A stretch of DNA of 9,257 bases, taken from assembly GCA_018500075.1 (NCBI GenBank), contig JAHBAN010000190.1:1-9257 (forward strand), read 5' to 3'. The position numbers were made by a program, and so were the translations under genes. Of the stretch, positions 1-5,408 are shown piece by piece. Each line of letters starts with the position of its first letter. Position 1 is the stretch's first letter. The notes beneath the pieces are model-generated. The model made no database searches and had not been told where the DNA came from. It saw only the letters and a program-made list of their open reading frames with translations. This DNA comes from Flavobacteriia bacterium (lineage in GTDB: Bacteria; Bacteroidota; Bacteroidia; Flavobacteriales; Flavobacteriaceae).

Positions 1-139
1 CCGCCACCGGGTCCGCCTGCTTGTGAAAGCTCCCAAAGACGCGCCCCTACAAGCCGCGCTGCGCGCCTGGCTCAAAGGTCTCAAACTCCCCAACCAGCTG
101 CGCCTCAGCGTCGATATTGATCCGCAGAGCTTTTACTAA
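1..139 (+). CDS. priA: Primosomal protein N' (PriA), C-terminal end only
   Basis: This is the last 45 codons of a gene that begins outside the window. The frame is read from base 2 and the stop is TAA at 137-139. PriA is the 3'-to-5' DNA helicase that reloads the replisome at stalled forks and D-loops. The visible tail has the look of the PriA C-terminal domain: a basic strand (RHRVRLLVKAPKD), an amphipathic helix (LQAALRAWLKGL) and the ending LRLSVDIDPQSFY. The VDIDP ending before the stop matches the family's usual VDVDP-type end. The helicase motifs and zinc-binding cysteines are not in the window, so the call rests on the C-terminus alone. The gene converges on the minus-strand yeeE-type gene. 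Confidence 0.8.
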   Translation, partial: RHRVRLLVKAPKDAPLQAALRAWLKGLKLPNQLRLSVDIDPQSFY

Positions 140-171
140 GGCCTTTTTCTTTCCCGAAATATCCTGGGGGT

Positions 172-190
172 CTGGGGGCAAAGCCCCCAG
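172..190. repeat. Perfect 8-bp hairpin in the priA/yeeE convergent spacer
   Basis: CTGGGGGC (172-179) and GCCCCCAG (183-190) are exact reverse complements around an AAA loop. The left arm is preceded by a near-copy, CTGGGGGT, at 163-170. No run of T follows on either strand, so it is not a textbook intrinsic terminator. It sits immediately before a second, longer hairpin, and the pair looks like one composite palindromic element. G-rich CTGGGGGC/GCCCCCAG palindromes at gene ends are common in Rhodobacteraceae as far as I recall; copy number in this genome cannot be judged from the window. Confidence 0.75.
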
Positions 191-192
191 CC

Positions 193-223
193 GGTCGTCT
201 TTTCGCGCAGCGAAAAGACGACC
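193..223. repeat. Perfect 14-bp hairpin in the priA/yeeE convergent spacer
   Basis: GGTCGTCTTTTCGC (193-206) and GCGAAAAGACGACC (210-223) are exact reverse complements around a GCA loop. It begins two bases after the 8-bp hairpin. It lies 54 bases after the priA stop and 25 bases from the yeeE stop, so both convergent transcripts would read into it. Its symmetry means it could fold in either RNA. The likely role is to end or stabilise the 3' ends of both mRNAs; that role is inference. A repeated REP-like family element is the alternative. Confidence 0.8.
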
Positions 224-247
224 CCAAGCCAAAGTTCAGCCCAAAGC

Positions 248-1318
248 TCAGCCCTGCGCCCGCGCGCCTTTGAGGCCGCGTTGATCCACAAGAAAATCCG
301 TTCCCATCGCTCCGATCCACATCGAAAAGAGCGCAAGCCAGGCCGTGCCGGCAAAGATCGAGCCGCCGGTGACGCCAGCCCCGATCGCGCAGCCGCCTGC
401 GAGCATCGCGCCAAAGCCCATCAGCACGGCCCCAAACATCGAGCGGCGCATATTGCTTTCGTCGCTGAAGCCCTGAAACTTGAACTCGCGCCGCAGCAGA
501 GCGGCCAGCAGCGAGCCGATCACAACGCCCGGAACCAGGCCGACATCGAATTCAAGCACTGCGTTGCGATCCAGAAAAAACATCAGCGTGTGGGCGGAAG
601 GGCCGGAGAAGGTCGCGCTTTCGATTTGCACGGGGTCAAAGGCCGATTGCGCCAGCGTATAGGTCAGAACCCAGCCGACCGCGACAGAGAAGCCGACGCC
701 CGAGGCAAAGACCAGCCGCGCGGCGCCGATGCGCTCCTTGCGCGACAGGTAGAGCGCCAGAGCGGCAAAGGCGAGACCAATGAAAAACCCCGCAGAGGGC
801 GGCAGGCTGAGGGTGGCCAAGAGGTCCATATTGCGCCCGCCCTGCGTAATCCACAGCCCGGCGAGCCAGTCACGCGCCGGCGAGAGCACGCCCGCGAGCG
901 ACATTTGCGCCACCACAGCAAAGACCAGCCCCGCCACGACAGAGCGCAGGTTGCCCGTGGCGGCCAGGACGAGCAAGCGCCCCGAACAGCCGCGCGCCAG
1001 CACCATGCCGACGCCAAAGAGCAGCCCGCCAAGGATCGCGCCGGACCAGCTTCCCGGAACGGCCATCATGCGGGCCTCCTGGGTTTCCATCAGGCCAAGG
1101 AGCTGTGCGCCCTGAACCCAGACAAGGGCGGTCGAGAAGGTCAAAAACCAGACGGCGACCTTGTCTTTCATCATGCCGCGGGCAAATTCGACAGAGGCGG
1201 CGCGCAAACAAAAGCGCGAGCGCTGGGCCGCGACGCCGAAGATCAGCCCTGTGATCAGCCCGAAAAGCGCCGCGGTGGGAGCTTCGCCGATGCGTTCGAT
1301 GAGCGGGATAATATCCAT
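248..1318 (-). CDS. YeeE/YedE-family (TsuA-like) thiosulfate/sulfur-transport membrane protein
   Basis: This is a 356-residue, very hydrophobic protein with about nine or ten membrane segments. The family imports thiosulfate or related sulfur species across the inner membrane. The family's repeated G-rich cysteine segments are visible: FGVAAQRSRFCLRAA (Cys37), FGVGMVLARGCSGRLLVLAA (Cys111) and MGFGAMLAGGCAIGAGVTGG (Cys310). These are the only cysteines in the protein. Their spacing matches the three functionally important cysteines of the structurally known Spirochaeta YeeE. The ATG at 1316-1318 (MDIIPLIERIG) was chosen because the frame upstream of it is polar and translates a repetitive spacer. 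An AAAAGGCGAAG stretch lies just upstream as a ribosome site. No partner such as TsuB, a rhodanese or an ArsR/BigR regulator is beside it. The exact substrate is inferred from the family. Confidence 0.85.
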   Translation of the reverse strand: MDIIPLIERIGEAPTAALFGLITGLIFGVAAQRSRFCLRAASVEFARGMMKDKVAVWFLTFSTALVWVQGAQLLGLMETQEARMMAVPGSWSGAILGGLLFGVGMVLARGCSGRLLVLAATGNLRSVVAGLVFAVVAQMSLAGVLSPARDWLAGLWITQGGRNMDLLATLSLPPSAGFFIGLAFAALALYLSRKERIGAARLVFASGVGFSVAVGWVLTYTLAQSAFDPVQIESATFSGPSAHTLMFFLDRNAVLEFDVGLVPGVVIGSLLAALLRREFKFQGFSDESNMRRSMFGAVLMGFGAMLAGGCAIGAGVTGGSIFAGTAWLALFSMWIGAMGTDFLVDQRGLKGARAQG

Positions 1319-1332
1319 AGTGCTTCGCCTTT

Positions 1333-1384
1333 TGGCTGTGTTTTCTGGCCGTCTCTTCTGACCGTGTCTTCTGGCTGTGTCTTG
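1333..1384. repeat. 13-bp tandem repeat array A, four imperfect units
   Basis: Four consecutive 13-base units read TGGCTGTGTTTTC, TGGCCGTCTCTTC, TGACCGTGTCTTC and TGGCTGTGTCTTG, with a weaker fifth (CGGGTGTGTCGGG) to 1397. The array starts 15 bases upstream of the yeeE start codon, so it lies in the leader or promoter of that gene. The unit is not a multiple of three and the longer frame through it looks non-coding, so it is a spacer repeat and not a protein repeat. Two other 13-bp-period arrays lie at 1458 and 4215. Confidence 0.75.
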
Positions 1385-1404
1385 CGGGTGTGTCGGGCCA
1401 GCGT

Positions 1405-1436
1405 TTAACCTATATATCATATTCACACTTTGACAT
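1405..1436. promoter_or_regulatory. AT-rich patch, probable promoter/operator zone for divergent yeeE and MFS genes
   Basis: This is the most AT-rich stretch of the 254-base divergent spacer. It contains TATATATCATATTCAC, with the short palindrome ATATcATAT at its centre, followed by a perfect TTGACA (1430-1435) on the plus strand. On the minus strand TATGAT (1416-1421) resembles a -10 box for yeeE, but no good -35 box stands at the right distance. Likewise no clear -10 box follows TTGACA on the plus strand. The patch is therefore a reasonable promoter location, but the exact boxes are not settled. A palindrome beside a sulfur-transport gene could also be a regulator site; that is inference. 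Confidence 0.3.
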
Positions 1437-1457
1437 GGATCAGATTTGCCCGTCTTG

Positions 1458-1496
1458 CCCTCACATCTTACCCTCACGTCTTACCCTGACGCCTTG
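1458..1496. repeat. 13-bp tandem repeat array B, three units
   Basis: Three adjacent 13-base units read CCCTCACATCTTA, CCCTCACGTCTTA and CCCTGACGCCTTG. A degenerate copy, TTTGCCCGTCTTG, may lie just before at 1445-1457. The first two units differ at one base. The array lies upstream of the MFS permease start at 1573. Its period equals that of array A on the other side of the AT-rich patch. The consensus differs, but both share GTCTT at the same place in the unit. Confidence 0.65.
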
Positions 1497-1572
1497 GCCC
1501 GTTGGCGCGGCCTGCCGTCCTGCGCCGCTGTTTTGCTCTGTGCAAGGCGCGACAAAAGGCGTAAGCGAAGCC

Positions 1573-2808
1573 ATGGCACGAATTGTAAACCTTATAGACG
1601 CCTCTGATCTGCCGCTCTGGCGGCGTCCGATTGCGCTGCTCTTTCTCATGGCCTTTGCCATGCCGATTGCTTTTGCCACCTGGAGTGCCTTGCTCAACAA
1701 TTTCGTGATCGAGGTCGGCGGGTTTGACGGCTCGGACAACGGCTGGCTGCATACGGTGCGCGAGATCCCCGGCTTTCTGGCGGTGGGTGTGATTGCGATC
1801 ATCATTTTCATGCGCGAGCAGGTTCTCGGGCTTGTTTCGCTGATCATGCTGGGCGCGGCGACGGCTGTGACGGCGTGGTTTCCGAGTATGGCGGGCATTC
1901 TCACGATCACCATGTTGTCCTCGATCGGGTTTCATTATTACGAGACAGTCAACCAGTCGCTTCAGCTTCAATGGCTGAGCAAGGCGCGCGCCCCCAAGGT
2001 GCTGGGCTATCTGTTGGCAACCGGATCGGGCGCGACCTTGATCTGTTATAGCATCATCATGCTGCTGTGGGAGCCTTTGGGGCTGACGTATAACAGCGTG
2101 TATCTGGTGGCAGGCGGGATCACGGCGGCCTTGGCGGTGTTTTGCTTGCTTGCCTATCCACAGTTTGAGGCGCCGCATCCGCAGGTCAAGAAGATGATCC
2201 TGCGCCGGCGCTACTGGCTGTATTATGCGCTACAGTTCATGGCCGGCGCGCGGCGGCAGATCTTTATGGTTTTTGCGGGCTTCATGATGGTTGAGAAGTT
2301 CGGCTTTGCGGTTCATGAAGTTGTGTCGCTCTATCTGATCAACCTTGTGATCAATATGATCGTGGCGCCGCTGTTGGGCCATGTGGTTCACCGCTTTGGC
2401 GAGCGCAACACGCTGTTGTTTGAATACGCTGGTCTTTGCCTTGTGTTTCTGGCCTACGGCGGGATTTATATGTTTGGCTGGGGCGTTGTTCTGGCGGCGA
2501 CGCTCTATGTGATTGATCATATTTTCTTTGGTCTGGCGCTGGCGCTGAAGACCTATTTCCAAAAGATTGCCGATCCTCGCGATATTGCGCCGACGGCGGC
2601 TGTGGCCTTTACCATCAACCATATTGCGGCGGTGGGCTTGCCGGCCTCGCTGGGCTATCTGTGGCTTGTCTCGCCGACGGCTGTGTTTGTGCTGGCGGCG
2701 GCGATGGCGGCGGTGTCGTTTGGGCTGGCGCTCCTGATTCCACGGCACCCGGAAGAGGGCAATGAAACCATTTTCTCCAGAGTCACTGCGGCCGCGCCCG
2801 CAGAATAA
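1573..2808 (+). CDS. MFS-type membrane transporter, substrate unknown
   Basis: This is a 411-residue integral membrane protein with roughly 11-12 hydrophobic segments, starting MARIVNLIDASDLPLWRRP. Two halves of about six helices are separated by a polar, basic stretch near residues 196-214 (YPQFEAPHPQVKKMILRRR). This is the usual major-facilitator layout. A further basic cytoplasmic-loop pattern, HRFGERNT, falls at 273-280. I cannot assign a substrate. The ATG at 1573 was chosen over in-frame starts back to 1390, because the upstream 61 codons translate spacer repeats and carry polar, low-complexity sequence. AAAGGCGTAAGCGAAG just upstream can serve as ribosome site. prmA begins 29 bases after its TAA with no terminator between, so the two are probably co-transcribed. 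Confidence 0.8.
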   Translation: MARIVNLIDASDLPLWRRPIALLFLMAFAMPIAFATWSALLNNFVIEVGGFDGSDNGWLHTVREIPGFLAVGVIAIIIFMREQVLGLVSLIMLGAATAVTAWFPSMAGILTITMLSSIGFHYYETVNQSLQLQWLSKARAPKVLGYLLATGSGATLICYSIIMLLWEPLGLTYNSVYLVAGGITAALAVFCLLAYPQFEAPHPQVKKMILRRRYWLYYALQFMAGARRQIFMVFAGFMMVEKFGFAVHEVVSLYLINLVINMIVAPLLGHVVHRFGERNTLLFEYAGLCLVFLAYGGIYMFGWGVVLAATLYVIDHIFFGLALALKTYFQKIADPRDIAPTAAVAFTINHIAAVGLPASLGYLWLVSPTAVFVLAAAMAAVSFGLALLIPRHPEEGNETIFSRVTAAAPAE

Positions 2809-2837
2809 GCAGACCCAAAACAAGACAGGACCAAGAC

Positions 2838-3707
2838 ATGAGCACGAGCTATTCGGCCTTTACCACGATTGACAACAAGCCCGCTGCCGAGGCGCTGGGA
2901 GAGGCTCTGGAGCGGATGGTGCCGGAACCCACAGGGGTGGGTGTGTTTGAGATGGAAGACGGCTCGGGGCTTTGGGAGGTTGCGGCCTATTTTGTTGAAA
3001 CGCCCGATGCGGCGGGGCTGGCTCTGCTTGAGGCGCTGCATGGGGCGCGTTTTGTTGTCTCCGAGATTCCGCAGACCGACTGGGTGGCCAAGGTGAAGCG
3101 GGACCTCGCGCCTGTGGTGGCGGGGCGCTTTTTTGTGCATGGCAGCCATGACGCCGATCAGGTTCCGGCGGGGGCGCAGCCTTTGTTGATCGAGGCGGCG
3201 ATGGCCTTTGGCACAGGGCATCACGGCACGACCCTTGGCTGTTTGAAGGCGCTGGACCAGCTTGTCGAGGCGGGGTTTGAGCCGAAGTCTGTGGCCGATA
3301 TCGGCTGTGGCACGGCTGTGCTGGCGATGGGCGCGGCGCGGATCTGGGATGTGCGCATTATTGCCAGCGATATTGACGAGGTGGCTGTGGATGTGGCGCT
3401 GGCCAATGCGAAAGCCAACGGGCTTGAGGGGCGTATCGAATGTGTCGAGGCGGCGGGCTTTGGCCATGATGTGCTCGCGCAGGCCGCGCCTTATGATCTG
3501 ATCTTTGCCAATATTCTCAAGGGGCCGCTTGTGGCGCTGGCGCCCGAGATTGCGGCGAATCTCACGGAGGGCGGCTATGCGATCCTGTCGGGGATCTTGA
3601 ACGAGCAGGCCGATGAGGTGATTGAGGTTTATGCACGCAATGGAACCAATCTGGCCGAGCGGCAGGTGATTGGTGACTGGAGCACGCTTTTGCTGCGAAA
3701 GTCCTGA
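2838..3707 (+). CDS. prmA: Ribosomal protein L11 methyltransferase
   Basis: This is a 289-residue cytoplasmic class I SAM-dependent methyltransferase. PrmA trimethylates lysines and the N-terminus of ribosomal protein L11. The N-terminal third (about 1-100) corresponds to the L11-recognition domain. The catalytic domain shows the family signatures in order: MAFGTGHHGTT (122-132), motif I DIGCGTAVLA (154-163), the acidic SDID end of strand 2 (177-180) and FANILKGPL (223-231), the NxLxxPL-type segment of PrmA. Length is close to the usual 290 or so. The ATG at 2838 has AGGA at 2827-2830 as Shine-Dalgarno. It follows the MFS gene by 29 bases. Nothing suggests that the transporter and PrmA cooperate; the neighbourhood is probably incidental. 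Confidence 0.93.
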   Translation: MSTSYSAFTTIDNKPAAEALGEALERMVPEPTGVGVFEMEDGSGLWEVAAYFVETPDAAGLALLEALHGARFVVSEIPQTDWVAKVKRDLAPVVAGRFFVHGSHDADQVPAGAQPLLIEAAMAFGTGHHGTTLGCLKALDQLVEAGFEPKSVADIGCGTAVLAMGAARIWDVRIIASDIDEVAVDVALANAKANGLEGRIECVEAAGFGHDVLAQAAPYDLIFANILKGPLVALAPEIAANLTEGGYAILSGILNEQADEVIEVYARNGTNLAERQVIGDWSTLLLRKS

Positions 3708-3733
3708 CAAGACATCGTTCTTTTTCGCCTTAT

Positions 3734-3763
3734 TTGAGCCAATTGCCCAAATCTCGCCACAAT
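3734..3763 (+). promoter_or_regulatory. Candidate promoter for the small membrane protein gene
   Basis: TTGAGC (3734-3739) and CACAAT (3758-3763) lie 18 bases apart in the short gap after prmA. Each matches four of six bases of the housekeeping consensus. The gene starts 28 bases after the -10-like box. Read-through from prmA is also possible, since no terminator hairpin is visible in the gap. Confidence 0.25.
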
Positions 3764-3790
3764 TGAAAGGCAACCTAAGGGAGAACTTCG

Positions 3791-4156
3791 GTGGGGGCAC
3801 TGGAGTCTGCCATGTCTGCCAAAGTGCAAAATTTTGATAAGCGTGTGACGCGTCTGGCGCGCAAGCACCGTGCCATGAGCAATGGTTACGGGTTTCGTTT
3901 GGATAAAAACGGTTTGATCACGATCAAGCCAAAGCGTGCCAAGGGCACCTCGCCGGTGTCTGTTCTGCTGTTGGTGCTGTGTATCGGTGTTGTGTTCAAA
4001 GCGGTGGCTTTGGCGAATTTTGGCCCTGCCAAATATGCCGAGCGGCTGGCACCGTTGCATGAGGGCACGGTTGTGGAGCGGGCGGGGGCCTGGCTGATGG
4101 AGCCGGGGGTTGTCACCTATGCTCTGTCAGGGGTGATCAGCGGAGTGGTGCGCTAG
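3791..4156 (+). CDS. Small single-pass membrane protein, function unknown
   Basis: I do not recognise this as a named family. The 121-residue protein has a basic, soluble N-terminal part (about 9-53, rich in Lys/Arg, with KVQNFDKRVTRLARKHRAMS and a DKNGLITIKPKR strand). One clear membrane helix follows at about 54-77 (SPVSVLLLVLCIGVVFKAVAL). A C-terminal region of some 44 residues would lie on the far side, with a second weakly hydrophobic stretch at the very end (VVTYALSGVISGVV). Two starts are possible. The GTG at 3791 has a strong AAGGGAG site seven bases upstream (3777-3783). The ATG at 3812 has GGAG at 3802-3805 with six bases spacing and gives MSAKVQNFDKR. I list the GTG because of its better ribosome site, but the ATG is nearly as likely. 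The positive N-side suggests the N-terminus is cytoplasmic. Confidence 0.65.
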   Translation: MGALESAMSAKVQNFDKRVTRLARKHRAMSNGYGFRLDKNGLITIKPKRAKGTSPVSVLLLVLCIGVVFKAVALANFGPAKYAERLAPLHEGTVVERAGAWLMEPGVVTYALSGVISGVVR

Positions 4157-4214
4157 GCGGGCTGTCGGGCGCTGTGCCGATGCGCCGGAGTCTGAGCCTC
4201 TGCGGTTTGGCTGC

Positions 4215-4266
4215 GGGCCTGTAATGTGGGGCTGTGACGCGGGCCTGTGACGCGGGCCTGTGAGCT
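4215..4266. repeat. 13-bp tandem repeat array C, four units
   Basis: Four contiguous 13-base units read GGGCCTGTAATGT, GGGGCTGTGACGC, GGGCCTGTGACGC and GGGCCTGTGAGCT. They fill most of the spacer between the small membrane protein (stop at 4156) and the DUF1127 terminator, ending nine bases before the terminator stem. A weaker version (GCGGTTTGGCTGC) may precede it. The unit has the same length as those of arrays A and B, and its CTGTG core also occurs in array A. Confidence 0.8.
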
Positions 4267-4267
4267 T

Positions 4268-4306
4268 GAAAAAGAAAAGCCGCGCTCCTGAGGGAGACGC
4301 GGCTTT
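4268..4306 (-). terminator. Rho-independent terminator of the DUF1127 gene
   Basis: On the minus strand a perfect 9-bp stem, AAAGCCGCG / CGCGGCTTT (plus-strand arms 4276-4284 and 4298-4306), encloses an inner CTCC/GGAG pairing and a small loop. It is followed directly by a T-rich run (TTTTCTTTTT, plus-strand A-run at 4269-4278). It begins 28 bases after the DUF1127 stop. On the plus strand the stem is followed only by TTTGATCTTTG, so it would work poorly there. Confidence 0.9.
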
Positions 4307-4334
4307 GATCTTTGGGCGCTCGGGGCGGCTGCGC

Positions 4335-4544
4335 TTAGCGCTGGGCCTCGGAGATCGCATCAATATCACCACGGCACAGGCCGATATCTTCAAGCTCGCG
4401 ATCGCTGAGCTGGGAGAGCGCGTTGCGTGTGGAGCGGGCGTCATTCCACGCGACAAAAGAGGCTGTCATGTGGGCGAGAATCTGGCCGATACGGCCGTGT
4501 GTGCCAGCAATTTGCTGCGCGCGTGTATAGTCGAGGGCGGCCAT
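4335..4544 (-). CDS. DUF1127 small protein
   Basis: This is a 69-residue protein ending in the compact, conserved DUF1127 (YjiS-like) core: WNDARSTRNALSQLSDREL then EDIGLCRGDIDAI, about residues 33-64. The LSDRELxDIGLxRxDI pattern is diagnostic. In alphaproteobacteria, members of this family have been linked to RNA binding and to stress or nutrient regulation. The role of this one is not evident from sequence. The ATG at 4542-4544 has a good GAAGGAAC ribosome site (plus-strand 4552-4559). The gene stands alone on the minus strand, diverging from ruvC, with its own strong terminator, so it is probably a short, independently expressed transcript. Confidence 0.85.
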   Translation of the reverse strand: MAALDYTRAQQIAGTHGRIGQILAHMTASFVAWNDARSTRNALSQLSDRELEDIGLCRGDIDAISEAQR

Positions 4545-4753
4545 ATCTGTGTTCCTTCTCTAGAGTTATGGTCTGTGGTCTGATTGGCGGCATTTAGGGG
4601 CGGTTTTGCCTGCGCACAAGGGGATATTTTCACATAAGTCCTATGCGTGTCGTGCATGGGTCGAAATAGGGCCAAGCGCCTTAATTTTATAGGGCAAGGG
4701 CCTGTGGAAAACGTCGCTTTTGGGGGCTGGAATGGCGGTTTTTGCTCAAAATT

Positions 4754-4783
4754 TGCTGCAATGCGGCAAAATTGCGGCAAAAG
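4754..4783. repeat. Short direct repeat upstream of ruvC
   Basis: TGCGGCAAAAT (4762-4772) is followed immediately by TGCGGCAAAAG (4773-4783), ten of eleven bases identical. A shorter related TGCTGCAA (4754-4761) comes just before. The 11-base spacing is near one helical turn, so a protein could read these from one face of the DNA; that is inference. Confidence 0.5.
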
Positions 4784-4811
4784 CGCTCGGATATGTTAAG
4801 ACTTGGCAGAT

Positions 4812-4826
4812 GTTCCCGTTTCGTGC
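4812..4826 (+). promoter_or_regulatory. Candidate degenerate LexA (SOS) box upstream of ruvC
   Basis: GTTC-CCGTTTC-GTGC fits the alphaproteobacterial SOS box GTTC-N7-GTTC with one mismatch in the second half-site. It lies 80 bases upstream of the ruvC start. A possible -35 (TTGGCA, 4804-4809) begins just before it, so a repressor here would plausibly block a promoter. A one-mismatch match of this short pattern can occur by chance. Confidence 0.3.
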
Positions 4827-4906
4827 TAGTGCTTCAAAAAAGCAACAGATTTGGCTGTGAGCGCAAGACAGCGCGACAAATAAGTCAGGTGAGCGGGGCG
4901 AGTGGG

Positions 4907-5404
4907 ATGCGTATTTTGGGAATCGACCCCGGACTGCGGAATATGGGCTGGGGTGTGATTGAAAAACACGGGTCGCGGCTGAGCTATATCGGCTGCGGTG
5001 TTGTGACATCTGCGGGCGACGATCTGGCGGCGCGGCTTTTGTCTTTGCATCACGGGCTGACCGAGGTTTTGCGAGACTATGCGCCGGACACGGCCGCTGT
5101 GGAGCAGACTTTTGTCAACAAGGACGCGGTGGCGACGCTGAAGCTCGGGCAGGCGCGCGGGATCGCGCTTCTGGTGCCGGCGCAGTTCGGGCTGGATGTG
5201 GCAGAATATGCGCCCAACAAAGTCAAAAAGACGGTTGTGGGTGTGGGCCATGCGAGCAAAGACCAGATCAAGCATATGGTGAAGATGCAGCTGCCGAGCG
5301 CGGATGTGAGCCGCGCCGATGCGGCGGATGCGCTGGCGATTGCCATCACCCATGCACATTATCACAGATTTGCCGCGATCACGCTGGCGCAGACAGGAAG
5401 TTGA
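4907..5404 (+). CDS. ruvC: Holliday junction resolvase RuvC
   Basis: This 165-residue endonuclease cuts Holliday junctions symmetrically during recombination repair, working on junctions held by RuvAB. The four metal-binding acidic residues of the RNase-H-like active site fall at the same numbers as in E. coli RuvC: Asp7 (GIDPGLRNMGWG), Glu66 (AVEQTFVNKD), Asp138 and Asp141 (SRADAADALAIAITH). The conserved NKDAVATLKLGQARG and YAPNKVKKTVVG blocks are present. The ATG at 4907 was chosen because MRILGIDPG is the family's normal beginning. The 55 codons of open frame upstream show no family resemblance. The stop (5402-5404) is four bases before ruvA, so translation is probably coupled. Confidence 0.97.
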   Translation: MRILGIDPGLRNMGWGVIEKHGSRLSYIGCGVVTSAGDDLAARLLSLHHGLTEVLRDYAPDTAAVEQTFVNKDAVATLKLGQARGIALLVPAQFGLDVAEYAPNKVKKTVVGVGHASKDQIKHMVKMQLPSADVSRADAADALAIAITHAHYHRFAAITLAQTGS

Positions 5405-5408
5405 GCGG

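Larger units (their letters stand above)
4545..4906. other. Divergent spacer between DUF1127 and ruvC (362 bases)
   Basis: I see no convincing gene here. The ruvC frame stays open back to 4742, but that stretch reads as non-family sequence. The spacer contains an AT-rich segment around 4680-4692 (TTAATTTTATAGGG), a doubled 11-base repeat at 4762-4783, and a weak SOS-like box at 4812-4826. The promoters of both divergent genes must lie here, but I cannot fix a -35/-10 pair for either with confidence. Confidence 0.6.

Noticed and set aside
233..256. Doubled 12-base unit CAAAG(T/C)TCAGCC across the yeeE stop codon
   Set aside because: There are only two copies in GC-rich sequence, and part of one is coding. 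This is too little to call an element.
281..1408. Long open frame on the plus strand opposite the yeeE-type gene (375 codons)
   Set aside because: It is antisense to a clear membrane protein, and its translation is rich in Arg, Gly, Ala, Gln and His with no fold-like pattern. It is a by-product of high GC content.
1333..1496. CRISPR array as an explanation for the 13-bp repeats
   Set aside because: Units are 13 bases with no unique spacers between them and no cas genes in the window.
2655..3800. Minus-strand open frame opposite prmA (381 codons)
   Set aside because: It is antisense to PrmA with all its motifs, and the translation is basic and non-globular.
4157..4334. Possible CcsR-type small RNA downstream of the DUF1127 gene, as known in Rhodobacter sphaeroides
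   Set aside because: The minus-strand terminator stands only 28 bases after the DUF1127 stop, and no CCUCCUCCC motifs are present, so there is no room or signature for such RNAs.
4703..4711. TGTGGAAAA, a DnaA-box-like sequence in the DUF1127/ruvC spacer
   Set aside because: It is a single box that differs from the consensus. No cluster of boxes or origin-type gene context is nearby, so this is not evidence of an origin.
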